Origin: Streptococcus sp. Marseille-Q5986
GTDB lineage: Bacteria; Bacillota; Bacilli; Lactobacillales; Streptococcaceae
Assembly: GCF_946902915.1 (NCBI RefSeq)
Contig: NZ_CAMPPY010000003.1
Location: forward strand, 186,001 to 250,000
Length of the DNA stretch: 64,000 nucleotides
Direction: 5' to 3'
This document shows, piece by piece, positions 1 to 7,741 of the stretch. The position numbers and the translations under genes are program-made. The notes beneath the pieces were generated by a model, which was given only the letters and a program-made list of their open reading frames with translations, searched no databases and was not told the DNA's origin. Every line of letters starts with the position of its first letter. Within the stretch, counting starts at the first letter, position 1.

Positions 1-187
1 ATAAAGTATCTGCTGGATTTTCGGAAACAACCCTATCTACTTGATCAAAACTTGTTCCAATTCCTCCATCTTCGGTTCCTCCTACATAAGTAATCGGAAC
101 ATCTTTAGCTACTTCACTAATCAGTTCAACGACACCTTGTGCAATATGTTTGGAATGTGAAACGATAACAAGACCAATACTTCCCAT
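1..187 (-). CDS. dhaM: DhaM, PTS phosphotransferase subunit of dihydroxyacetone kinase (partial)
   Basis: Only the first 62 codons are inside the window; the gene runs off the left edge. The product starts MGSIGLVIVSHS and continues to a YVGGTEDGGIGTS segment, the EIIA-mannose-like fold of DhaM. In this family the His of the VSHS motif (residue 11 here) is phosphorylated by HPr and passes phosphate to the ADP held on DhaL. The start is certain: the ATG shares its A with the TAA stop of dhaL (TAATG), so the two are translationally coupled. It is the last visible gene of the leftward dhaKLM operon. Whether it is the short single-domain form usual in Firmicutes cannot be seen here. Confidence 0.88.
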   Translation of the reverse strand, partial: MGSIGLVIVSHSKHIAQGVVELISEVAKDVPITYVGGTEDGGIGTSFDQVDRVVSENPADTL

Positions 188-762
188 TAAACCACCCCAG
201 TTTCTAAGAGAGCAGCAAAGAGTAATCCTGATGAGAATGATCCAGGATCAATATGTCCAAGAGAACGTTCTCCTACATAAGATGCCCTTCCTTTAGTTGC
301 AAGTAAATCTTTGGTAGCATTCACTACCTTATCAATAACCTCTCGAGTCAATTGGCCAGCAGACAAGGCAACAATAACAGGAGTCCAAACATCAACCATT
401 GTCTTTTCTCCAACTTCTGCTTTCCCACGTTTGACAATCATATCCAAACCGCTTTGTAAGATTTCTTCTAATTTCGAATTTGAATCAGCCCTGGCCATAC
501 CCATAAAAGCAGAGCCATACAAGGGACCAGAAGCACCGCCTACCTTACTCAGTAGTTGCATTGAGACAACTTTAAAGACATCACTGCTGGTCTCAAATTG
601 CTTTCCTTCTAAGTTTTCCATAACTGCAGCCATTCCACGCGCCATATTTCCACCGTGGTCTCCATCTCCTATAGGAGTGTCTAGCTCACTAAGGTAATCT
701 TTCTGTTCTTGAATCTTTTCATTAAAAAGCTTCATCCATTCAAGAGCTTGTTCAGCATTCAT
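187..762 (-). CDS. dhaL: DhaL, ADP-binding subunit of dihydroxyacetone kinase
   Basis: 191 residues, the normal length for DhaL. The sequence TPIGDGDHGGNMARG near residues 29-43 is the conserved Asp-rich Mg-ADP site of the family, and GGASGPLYGSAF near residue 75 is the second conserved glycine-rich element. The protein keeps ADP bound as a cofactor, is rephosphorylated by DhaM and phosphorylates dihydroxyacetone carried on DhaK. A strong ribosome site (AAGGAGG) lies 8 nt before the ATG. It is 21 bp downstream of dhaK and overlaps dhaM by one base, so the three subunits are made from one cytoplasmic operon. Confidence 0.95.
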   Translation of the reverse strand: MNAEQALEWMKLFNEKIQEQKDYLSELDTPIGDGDHGGNMARGMAAVMENLEGKQFETSSDVFKVVSMQLLSKVGGASGPLYGSAFMGMARADSNSKLEEILQSGLDMIVKRGKAEVGEKTMVDVWTPVIVALSAGQLTREVIDKVVNATKDLLATKGRASYVGERSLGHIDPGSFSSGLLFAALLETGVV

Positions 763-783
763 TCGATATTTCCTCCTTGAGTT

Positions 784-1773
784 TTACCAAGCTGGTGTAG
801 TAACAGGTGCATTTAAAGCATCCAACCACTCATCATCTGCCAATCGAATCAACGTTAATGACAAACCAGCCATATCGATTGAAGTCATGTAGTTTCCAAT
901 TTTCTTAAACGCCAACTCAACACCTTTTTCATGGAGCAATTTAGCCACATCATTTGCAAATACATATTGTTCCATAAGGGGTGTGCTTCCTAAACCATTA
1001 ATGAGAAGGCCATAGCGTTCGCCAGCTTTAAGTTGGAAACCTTCAGATAATTTCTCAACCAATTCTGATGCCAATTGTGCGGAAGGTTGCATTTTCTCTT
1101 TCTTATATCCTGGCTCACCGTGAATACCAACTCCATATTCAAATTCATCGTCTTCTAGAACAAATCCTGGTTTGCCAACTTCGGGAACAGTTGCTCCAGA
1201 CAAGGCCAGCCCAATTGTTTTAATTTCTAACACAAGTTTATCTGCCAAGCCCTTCATTTCAGCTAATGATTTACCAGAACGAGCTGCAGCACCCAAAATT
1301 TTATGGACTAAAATAGTACCCGCAACACCTCGACGACCTTGGGTATAGAGACTATTTTCAACAGCGATATCATCATCAACCACAACGCTTGCCACGTCAA
1401 TACCTTCCATTTCAGCAAGTTCTTGTGCAATTTCAAAGTTCATGATATCACCAGAATAGTTCTTGATGACCATAAAAACCCCAGCGCCTTCATCAGCTGC
1501 CTTAATAGCCTCTAAAATTTGGTCCGGAGTAGGTGAGGTAAAGACTGCTCCACAAATGGCAGCGGATAGCATTCCTTCTCCTACAAATCCAGCATGACTT
1601 GGTTCATGTCCTGATCCTCCACCTGAAATGAGTCCAACTTTTCTTGTCTTTTCTGCCTTTCTAACGATGACATCAAAACCATCTAAGCGTTCAACCAAGT
1701 CATCATGCATGAATGACAACCCCTGCAACATTTCATCAACAACCTGTGTCGGTTCATTTATAATTTTTTTCAT
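784..1773 (-). CDS. dhaK: DhaK, dihydroxyacetone-binding subunit of PTS-dependent dihydroxyacetone kinase
   Basis: 329 residues, full length. GGGSGHEP at residues 51-58 forms the substrate pocket, Asp109 (in NYSGDIMNFE) matches the catalytic Asp of E. coli DhaK, and His218 (GVGIHGEPG) is the residue that binds dihydroxyacetone as a hemiaminal. Product is dihydroxyacetone phosphate, feeding glycolysis with PEP as the ultimate phosphate donor. The ATG at 1773 has AAAGGAA upstream. It is first in dhaKLM and divergent from dhaS-dhaQ; a DhaS operator lies just upstream of its -35 box and a cre site overlaps its -10. Confidence 0.96.
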   Translation of the reverse strand: MKKIINEPTQVVDEMLQGLSFMHDDLVERLDGFDVIVRKAEKTRKVGLISGGGSGHEPSHAGFVGEGMLSAAICGAVFTSPTPDQILEAIKAADEGAGVFMVIKNYSGDIMNFEIAQELAEMEGIDVASVVVDDDIAVENSLYTQGRRGVAGTILVHKILGAAARSGKSLAEMKGLADKLVLEIKTIGLALSGATVPEVGKPGFVLEDDEFEYGVGIHGEPGYKKEKMQPSAQLASELVEKLSEGFQLKAGERYGLLINGLGSTPLMEQYVFANDVAKLLHEKGVELAFKKIGNYMTSIDMAGLSLTLIRLADDEWLDALNAPVTTPAW

Positions 1774-1799
1774 GAGAAATTCCTTTCGATATGTACCTT

Positions 1800-1814
1800 T
1801 GTTTTCGTTTTCAT
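1800..1814 (-). promoter_or_regulatory. cre (CcpA) site at the dhaK promoter
   Basis: Read on the minus strand the 15-mer ATGAAAACGAAAACA fits the cre consensus WTGNAANCGNWNNCW at every fixed position. It overlaps the last bases of the dhaK -10 box, a position from which CcpA would block initiation. Binding itself is inferred. Confidence 0.7.
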
Positions 1815-1841
1815 TATATATTTTTTATCGCTGGCTGATAA
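1813..1841 (-). promoter_or_regulatory. dhaKLM promoter
   Basis: On the minus strand, -35 TTATCA (1836-1841), 17-bp spacer and a perfect -10 TATAAT (1813-1818). The weak -35 is typical of an activator-dependent promoter, and the DhaS operator abuts it directly upstream. Confidence 0.7.
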
Positions 1842-1865
1842 GGGACAGATTCTATTATTTGTCCC
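1842..1865. promoter_or_regulatory. DhaS operator (inverted repeat)
   Basis: The sequence is GGACAGAT-N6-ATTTGTCC (1843-1864), flanked by a further G and C so that GGGACA and TGTCCC form a perfect palindrome. This matches, apart from one base, the operator I recall for Lactococcus lactis DhaS, GGACACAT-N6-ATTTGTCC. It sits immediately upstream of the dhaK -35, where an activator is expected. Confidence 0.85.
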
Positions 1866-1926
1866 CTTTTAAACCCGTTTCAAACATTTTTTTGGTAAAA
1901 TGAAGGAAGTAAAAGAAAGGTTTCCT

Positions 1927-2457
1927 ATGGCATCATCACTCATTACAAAAAAACGGATTGCCAAGGCATTTAGAGACCTATTAGCTACTAGAGAATTTGA
2001 CAAAATCTCTATTGTAGATATCATGGAATCAGCTGGCATTCGTAGACAGACCTTTTATAATCACTTTCTTGACAAATATGAACTGCTCGACTGGATATTT
2101 GAAAATGACTTAACCGAGTATATCACCAATAACTTGGATTTCATTTCAGGCCAAAAACTATTACAAGAATTGTTTTTTTATTTCGAACAAGAGCGTGACT
2201 TTTATATTCAACTTTTTGATATTCAAGGGCAAAATAACTTCTATGACTACTTTATCAGTTACTGTCGCTTGCTTGTATCAAAGATTTTAAGAGAGTATGG
2301 TCAGATTGATATCGATTCATCTGCTTATACTTGTTTTTTGTTAGACTATCATTCACATGCTCTAGCAGAAATCGTGAAGGCTTACGTCAATAAAAAAAGT
2401 CCAGTTCCACAACCAGACTTTCTAATCATGATAATTATTGGAAAGAGACCACAATGA
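1927..2457 (+). CDS. dhaS: DhaS, TetR-family transcriptional activator of the dha operon
   Basis: About 176 residues. The N-terminal part (SLITKKRIAKAFRDLLA, then SIVDIMESAGIRRQTFYNHF) is a TetR-type helix-turn-helix. DhaS of Lactococcus is an unusual TetR protein that activates dhaKLM when complexed with DhaQ carrying dihydroxyacetone. An upstream in-frame ATG at 1900 was rejected because it has no ribosome site, while the ATG at 1927 has GAAAGG 6 nt before it and begins like known family members. The gene overlaps dhaQ by ATGA, so regulator and coactivator are translationally coupled. It is divergent from dhaKLM across a shared control region. Confidence 0.9.
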   Translation: MASSLITKKRIAKAFRDLLATREFDKISIVDIMESAGIRRQTFYNHFLDKYELLDWIFENDLTEYITNNLDFISGQKLLQELFFYFEQERDFYIQLFDIQGQNNFYDYFISYCRLLVSKILREYGQIDIDSSAYTCFLLDYHSHALAEIVKAYVNKKSPVPQPDFLIMIIIGKRPQ

Positions 2458-3443
2458 CATTTATTTCAAATCATAAACAGAAAATTATTTCAAGTTACAT
2501 TTCGGCAACTGTCAGCAGTCATCCTGAATTAGAAAAACACCCTACCTTACCATTAGTCTATCAAAAAAATCGTAATCCTCATCAGGTTCCAATATTGTCG
2601 GGTGGAGGTTCAGGTCACGAACCTGCGCATATTGGATATGCGGGAGAAGGAATGCTTACTGCTGCTATCTATGGCCAATTATTTACTCCTCCTACAAGAA
2701 CTGAAATCTTAGAGTCCATTCGTTTTTTAAACAATGGTCACGGTGTCTTCATCATTGTAAAAAATTTCGAAGCAGACATCAAAGAATTTAACTCGGCCAT
2801 TAACACTGCAAGAAAAGAAGGAATTAAAGTAGGCTATAGTCTAGCACACGACGATATTTCAATTGAACCTCACAATAGATTTCAAATTAGAGGAAGAGGG
2901 CTTGCAGGGACAATTTTACTTCATAAAATTCTAGGATTTGCAGCTCAAAACGGTGCCGACATAGAGCAACTAACTGACTTAGGTCATCAACTTGCTCCCG
3001 AAATCGCAACAATTGGCTTTGCAACGAAATCCGCTAGTCTGCCCCAAACCACCCTTCCACTATTTAACTTGGATGAAGGAAATATTTCCTATGGTATTGG
3101 GATACATGGCGAAGAAGGATATCGTATCGTCCCATTCCAATCATCGGAAATCCTTGCAAATGAAATTATAAGTAAATTAAGATTGCACTATCATTGGAAA
3201 CGTGGTGATCAATTTATATTGCTTGTAAATAATCTAGGCACTACTACCAACCTAGAAATGGGCATATTTATCAATGATCTCCTGCAACTCTTAGAAATTG
3301 AAGGAGTCACTATTCCCTTTATAAAATCAGGAACATTTATGACCAGTCTGGATATGACGGGTATATCCGTAACTCTTTGCCCTGTAAAAAATAAGCAATG
3401 GTTAGAAGCCCTCAATGCTCCAACGACAGCTTTTGCATGGTAA
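2454..3443 (+). CDS. dhaQ: DhaQ, DhaK-like coactivator of DhaS
   Basis: 329 residues and clearly a DhaK paralogue: GGGSGHEP at residues 50-57 and GIGIHGEEG with His218 in the same position as the substrate-binding His of DhaK. Several substitutions separate it from the true kinase subunit at 784-1773 (NFEADIKEFN instead of NYSGDIMNFE, for example). The pairing with dhaS and absence of a second dhaL point to the sensory role known for Lactococcus DhaQ: it binds dihydroxyacetone and then DhaS, turning DhaS into an activator. That role is inferred from family and context; residual kinase function cannot be excluded. Confidence 0.88.
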   Translation: MTFISNHKQKIISSYISATVSSHPELEKHPTLPLVYQKNRNPHQVPILSGGGSGHEPAHIGYAGEGMLTAAIYGQLFTPPTRTEILESIRFLNNGHGVFIIVKNFEADIKEFNSAINTARKEGIKVGYSLAHDDISIEPHNRFQIRGRGLAGTILLHKILGFAAQNGADIEQLTDLGHQLAPEIATIGFATKSASLPQTTLPLFNLDEGNISYGIGIHGEEGYRIVPFQSSEILANEIISKLRLHYHWKRGDQFILLVNNLGTTTNLEMGIFINDLLQLLEIEGVTIPFIKSGTFMTSLDMTGISVTLCPVKNKQWLEALNAPTTAFAW

Positions 3444-3462
3444 TTATTTGCTTGTATAACTC

Positions 3463-3492
3463 AAAAGGGCTACATCACTTGATAGCCCTTTT
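3463..3492. terminator. Bidirectional terminator between dhaQ and the ClbS-like gene
   Basis: Perfect 10-bp stem (AAAAGGGCTA with TAGCCCTTTT) around a 10-nt loop, with A and T runs on the two sides so that it can serve both convergent genes. Confidence 0.85.
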
Positions 3493-3544
3493 AATCTTAT
3501 CTCATGTTTAAAAGAATTCATTCTTTCTATTTCAAGAAATCCAT

Positions 3545-4084
3545 CTATCCCTTACAATTCTTCCGATGAGCCTTAAGTTTTTTCAGAGCCCAGTTATAGT
3601 GGCTGGAAGTGGCACTCACAAAGTAGGAGCCTAGACTTGTCCCACCCGTCCACTTATAGATACCTTTAGTAAAGAGTTCGTCATTGCTAAAGCCTTTCAT
3701 CAACTCTAAAACCTCTTCATGAGATCGCTCTAGTAGTCTAACCGCTTCTTCTAAAGACGTTTTCTGGTGCTTCTTCCAAATAGCAACATTCATTTCCCCA
3801 TAATTTTTCCAATTATAAGGCTCAGGGAGAAAAGATCTTTCAAGACCCTTTTGATTAGAATGTACCCAAGTCAAAAGTAACTGTTGCCATTCATAAAGAT
3901 GGATCAAAACATCCCGCAGATTTTTATCCCTTTTCCAGTGGACTTCCTTTTTCTTTTGGTCTCTTGAAAAATCAAATGGAGTCTGTAGCTCATCTTCACT
4001 TAGTTGGGAGATGAAGAGGTTGAACTTTTCATAGTTTTCCTTAGAGGCTAACACTAGCTCATCTTTTGTTCTTGGTCTTGGCAT
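3545..4084 (-). CDS. ClbS/DfsB family four-helix-bundle protein
   Basis: 179 residues. The start MPRPRTKDEL, the central VHWKRDKNLRDVLIHLYEWQ block and the WTGGTSLGSYF segment near the C terminus are typical of the ClbS/DfsB (formerly DUF1706) family, cytoplasmic DinB-like helical bundles. ClbS of E. coli protects against colibactin; most Firmicute members have no known substrate, so no function is claimed. It is a single gene with its own extended -10 (TGGTATAAT, at 4134-4139) and ribosome site GAAGGGAG, convergent with dhaQ. Confidence 0.8.
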   Translation of the reverse strand: MPRPRTKDELVLASKENYEKFNLFISQLSEDELQTPFDFSRDQKKKEVHWKRDKNLRDVLIHLYEWQQLLLTWVHSNQKGLERSFLPEPYNWKNYGEMNVAIWKKHQKTSLEEAVRLLERSHEEVLELMKGFSNDELFTKGIYKWTGGTSLGSYFVSATSSHYNWALKKLKAHRKNCKG

Positions 4085-4150
4085 AGGCGTTCTCCCTTCA
4101 TTTTCTAGTAGGTTAAGGTATTTTCTTACTTCATTATACCATAACCATAA

Positions 4151-4184
4151 GAAAACTGGCTGTTTCTCTTAACAACCAGTTTTC
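4151..4184 (-). terminator. Terminator-like hairpin after the decayed membrane-protein gene
   Basis: Nine-base stem (GAAAACTGG with CCAGTTTTC) extended by a further TGTT/AACA pairing after a mismatch. It lies just after the end of the 4190-4593 pseudogene. The following T run is short, so strength is uncertain. Confidence 0.55.
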
Positions 4185-4189
4185 AATTT

Positions 4190-4593
4190 TTAAGCTAATT
4201 CTTGACTGTTTTTCTTATGAAAGAAAAACGAGGCGATAGCCAAAATAGCAAAGGCTAGGCTGACATACCAGTAGGGTTGATCTAAGGTCGTTGAACGACC
4301 TGATAGATTGACAATTCCTCGAAAGACCATTCCAGCTGTTAGGACTGCAACTGCCGAGTTCTACAAGTTTAGACTGAGTCGTCCTAAGTTTGGCATGATT
4401 TTCAACAATAATGCTAGAATGACGCGCCTACTAGAGGGACTGCAAAGAGATAGTGCATATGAAGCGAGGCCCCAAAAAAACTAAAGGACTCATAGATACG
4501 GCTAAATACAAAGAAGAAAATAGCGAGAAGGCTATAATCAACGAGTGTCTTTTTGAGGCGTTTGTCTTTGATTTTAGTAACCGATGTAGACAA
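4190..4593 (-). pseudogene. Remnant of a small multi-helix membrane protein gene
   Basis: Two pieces can be read. The 5' piece starts at a TTG inside the end of the glycosidase gene (STSVTKIKDKRLKKTLVDYS, then a hydrophobic helix and YESFSFFGASLHMHYLFAVPLVG). A frameshift near 4413 moves the frame, and the rest continues as LALLLKIMPNLGRLSLNL, a TAG stop at 4361-4363, then AVAVLTAGMVFRGIVNLSG and a last helix ending near FFFHKKNSQELA. The family is an uncharacterised integral membrane protein. It was evidently the last gene of an operon with the two broken genes upstream. Confidence 0.7.
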
Positions 4594-5485
4594 TATCACT
4601 CACCGCCCTTTCTGATATCTTGCTTCCACCTGTGGTTGGTTTATTGATTACCTGACCGTTAAAGTAGGGAGTTGAGAATCCACCACCATTAAGGTTATAG
4701 GCTGTCTTCACTCCGTAAGATTTCATCACTTCTGCCATCTGGTAAAGCGATAAGCCTTAGCTTTCAGAGGTACGACCATCCAAAACGATGATGATGTAGT
4801 GGTTTTCATCTATAATCCCGATAGCTGTACGAGGATTTGATGACATGGTCTGACCGACTTCTGTATTGGTATCTACAGATATTTCACCATTCTCAACTAG
4901 AGACGGACCAAATGCCAGTAGATTATCGACACCGTTCTGAACCAACTGATTGGCTGAAACTTGGTCTTCGTAGATGATTTTAAAGGAGCCGTCCTTATAA
5001 ATGGCAAGGTTGCCATTACTAGCGTCTTCACGGACACTGTCCCGATAGACAACTCCATTACGGATAACATAACCAGAGCTATTGGCTCCATAGTAGTCAC
5101 CGTTGACTGCTAAAATAGCATTGTTTTCAGCAGCTGTAACAGAGGTTTTAGCTGTGACGTTGGTTCCATAGGAGTTTTGAGCTAGAGCTGTTTTCAGATA
5201 GTCCGATGAACTGAGAGGTATATCTGCTACATAGACCTGCGTTTCATTGACAGTCTTTTCAATGAGGGTTACACTGATATTTCCATCTGAATAGCTAGTA
5301 TCTGTCACTTGAGCATTCTTTGCTGCCTGACTTGCTACTGCGGTGTTAGAGGTTGAGCTAGTATTAGATACAGTGGAAATCGTTTCAGCGAGTACAAAGG
5401 TCTTCAACATCGAATAAGTAAAGGAAATTGTCAGAAACAAGCCCAAGACCGAGGCGTATACATAGGGTTTCTTTAAAACTTTCAT
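4574..5485 (-). pseudogene. Phosphodiester glycosidase family (NAGPA-like) protein, interrupted by a stop codon
   Basis: The reading frame starts MKVLKKPYVYAS with a membrane-anchor helix, followed by a Ser/Thr-rich linker and a domain of the phosphodiester glycosidase family (AVNGDYYGANSSGYVIRNG, then SSNPRTAIGI and IIIVLDGRTSES). A single in-frame TAA at 4757-4759 ends it, but the same frame continues without further damage to 4574 (GLSLYQMAEVMKSYGVKTAY, then FNGQVINKPTTGGSKISERA and a stop at 4574-4576). The usual LDGGGS active-site motif reads LNGGGF here, suggesting further decay after inactivation. The start overlaps the upstream GtrA stop (ATGA). Such proteins are thought to act on cell-surface glycans. 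The 242-residue truncated product could still be made but lacks the catalytic end. Confidence 0.8.
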
Positions 5486-6517
5486 AATGGGCTACAAGTT
5501 CTTTTTTTGAAAATATAGTGGGTTTGAACTGTCCAAGAGAGGATAAAGAGCATGATTCCAACAAGTATCTTCGCAATTAGCAAGTTGACTCCAAGACCCG
5601 AATTAAAGAGGCGAATCAGGATGGTGTCTAAGATAAAGAAACCAACTGCTAGTCCAAAATAGCCTGATCCTGTTTTAGAACTCTTAAAGACCAATTTTTT
5701 GTTGGTAGAAAAATTAAAGATGGAGCTAGTCACACGTGCCAAACCATTTGAAAGAAGGACACGTAAACAACCATTCGGAATAAAGCTCAAGCATAGAATA
5801 GAGAGTGCGTAGACCACATAATCTACGATAAAACTACTAAAAGACGAGAGCGCAAACTTTAAAATATTTTTATAAATCATCAAACCATCCCGAATAGGTC
5901 GAAAGTGAAAATCCTCATTGTCGTTGATATAGACTGTTTCAATCGGAACTTCTAGGATTGGGTAGGCTCGACTTGCTTCGAGGAGTATGTTCATCTCGTA
6001 TTCATACTGTTGTCCTTCTATCTTGGGCATAAAAGGAATCATATCCGTTGAAAAGACGCGTAATCCTGTCTGTGTGTCGGATACAGCGACACCCGTTTGC
6101 GGTTTAAAAAGATACGAGTCAAGCTATTTCCAAAGCAACTTACGCAAAGGAACCTTGTCAGCAAAGGCACGGAGACCAAGGACAAGTATATTAGGATTTT
6201 CATTTGATTTAGTCAAGGTACGAAAAATATCCCAGATCTTATGTTGGCCATCTGCATCCGCTGTGACCACAGTCTCAGGCTTATTGAGAGACTAAATATA
6301 TTCAAAGGCTGTTTTCAGAGCTTGTCCTTTTCCTTGATTGCTCTGGGTGGTGAAGCACCGTCGCAAAGTCCTCTGCTCGAGCAAAAATGTCCTGGCATTC
6401 TGCCGAACTTCCATCATCAATGACAATGATGTAAAAATTGCTCCTATGGTGAATCTTTCCAACCAATTTAATGAGATTGTAATCAGGTTCGTAAGCTGGG
6501 AGAACTAGATAGTTCAT
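5482..6517 (-). pseudogene. Family 2 glycosyltransferase fused to a GtrA-type membrane domain, broken
   Basis: The original start is the ATG at 6517 (MNYLVLPAYEPD) with AAGAGGTG upstream. The N-terminal GT-A domain keeps VIDDGSS, the DADGQH metal-binding motif and SDTQTGLRVFS typical of polyprenyl-phosphate glycosyltransferases. The C-terminal part from about 5930 holds four hydrophobic helices of a GtrA domain (SSFIVDYVVYALSI and later segments). Three lesions are visible: an extra base near 6340 that shifts the frame after VLHHPE, a TAG at 6292-6294 and a TAG at 6124-6126. The intact relative would transfer a sugar to undecaprenyl phosphate and flip it for surface glycan decoration. First gene of the decayed three-gene operon. 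Confidence 0.8.
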
Positions 6518-6640
6518 ATTTACACCTCTTCCTTTGATGATTGGAAAAGTATACAAGTAAATGCTTAAAAATTCCTTATACTTAAATTAAAGTAAAATCA
6601 TATTTATTGTTCTTCTCATAAATTCCTTCTATAAAAATTA

Positions 6641-6669
6641 AAAAAGTCTGTAAAAGATATCTTCTACAG
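6641..6669 (-). terminator. Terminator of the AraC-type gene
   Basis: On the minus strand CTGTAGAAGAT pairs with ATCTTTTACAG, followed by ACTTTTTT. It lies 29 bp after the end of the AraC pseudogene. Confidence 0.65.
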
Positions 6670-6697
6670 AGTTAGGTTTGCATCTTTATAAAATTAT

Positions 6698-7538
6698 CTA
6701 GTTCTTAATCACTGGTATCCAGAGTTCCATTTGATAGTCTGGTGACGACATATCACCTTCGGAATAGACTTCAAAGTCTGGTGTACCTGAATGGCGATAG
6801 CCAGTTTTTGGGAAAAAGGCCTCCAAGACATATTTCCAAGCATTGTGAATGCTAGCTGGTACAGAGTCTTTGACCGGTACGATAGCATATTCAGCTGCTG
6901 GGATATCTTTGATTGACAGATCTAGTTCTTCTGCTTTAGCTTTATCCATCACATCATAAGCAGCCATGTAGTTGATGATTTCGCCTTCTTTGACATCCGA
7001 GCAGATGCCAGCCAAAGGATTGACCACTGCCTAAATTTTCTAGGCTTTCAAAGCTGTGATGGGCATAGAGATGCTCCCAAGCAGACGGGCATTTGCTATT
7101 GTCAATAGCTTCCAATAGGACGCCTGCCACGATAAATGCAGGCTTCTTTTGAATCTTGATATCCATGTTCTTTCCTCCAGTGATTTTTAAGGATAATTGA
7201 AGCTTAGGAAAAACCCGATAAGGTTTTCCATTTCGAACTTCTGAGGGAGTTGCACCATGGAATTTCTTGAAGGCTGCGCTGAAGGCATCCTCAGAATCAT
7301 AGCCGTATTTCAACGCTATATCAATGACTTTCTCAGAGCTTTCTCGCAAGTCCATCACAGCCTCTGACAGCCTGCGATTGCGCAAGTATTCTGCTAAAGC
7401 CATATCTGCCAGGATAGAAAATAGCCTGCTAAAGAGAGGGTAAGAATAGCCTGATAGTTGCTGAAATCTTTTCATATCCACTTCTCCAGTCAGCTGCTGC
7501 TCCAAATAATCCATGGTTTGATTGAATTGATGCATCAT
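6698..7538 (-). pseudogene. AraC-family regulator with GyrI-like effector domain, frameshifted
   Basis: The 5' part encodes an AraC-type DNA-binding domain (two helix-turn-helix units, roughly residues 1-110, including DIALKYGYDSEDAFSAAFKK and ATPSEVRNG), then the start of a GyrI-like small-molecule-binding domain (MDIKIQKKPAFIVAGVLLEA). Near 7015-7030 the frame breaks: the frame reading ENLGSGQSFG runs into a stop, while the overlapping frame resumes at VVNPLAGICSDVKEGEIINY and continues to FEVYSEG and WIPVIKN at 6698. One indel therefore separates the two halves. Intact relatives are sensors of hydrophobic compounds controlling multidrug exporters. A split DNA-binding product might still be translated. 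Confidence 0.8.
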
Positions 7539-7575
7539 ATTCTTTTTTTCTTACCTCCATAAGATACAAAGGACG

Positions 7576-7656
7576 TTAAAAGCAAAGTGAAAATAGGAAA
7601 ATTGACGCTGGAGCTTCTGGTTCTAGGAAAATTTGCCTTTTTCGCATAGCTTTTAG
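7576..7656. repeat. Short inverted-repeat element, possibly a degenerate mobile miniature element
   Basis: The ends form imperfect inverted repeats: TTAAAAGCAAAGTGAAAA on the left and, read in reverse complement, CTAAAAGCTATGCGAAAA on the right, 14 of 18 positions alike. The 81-bp unit contains no reading frame and lies in the 203-bp gap between the AraC pseudogene and the YkgJ-like gene. No second copy was noticed in this window. Confidence 0.4.
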
Positions 7657-7741
7657 TCTATGTTCAATTCTATCCATAGTCTAACAGAAATCAGATACTT
7701 CCACCCTAGAATCTTTGTACAAGATTTAAAGGTGAAAATCT

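Noticed and set aside
1900..1926. An earlier ATG for dhaS
   Set aside because: It has no ribosome site, while the ATG at 1927 has GAAAGG at good spacing and matches the family start.
2454..3443. dhaQ as a second complete dihydroxyacetone kinase subunit
   Set aside because: There is no second dhaL or dhaM beside it, and it is translationally coupled to dhaS, which fits a coactivator better.
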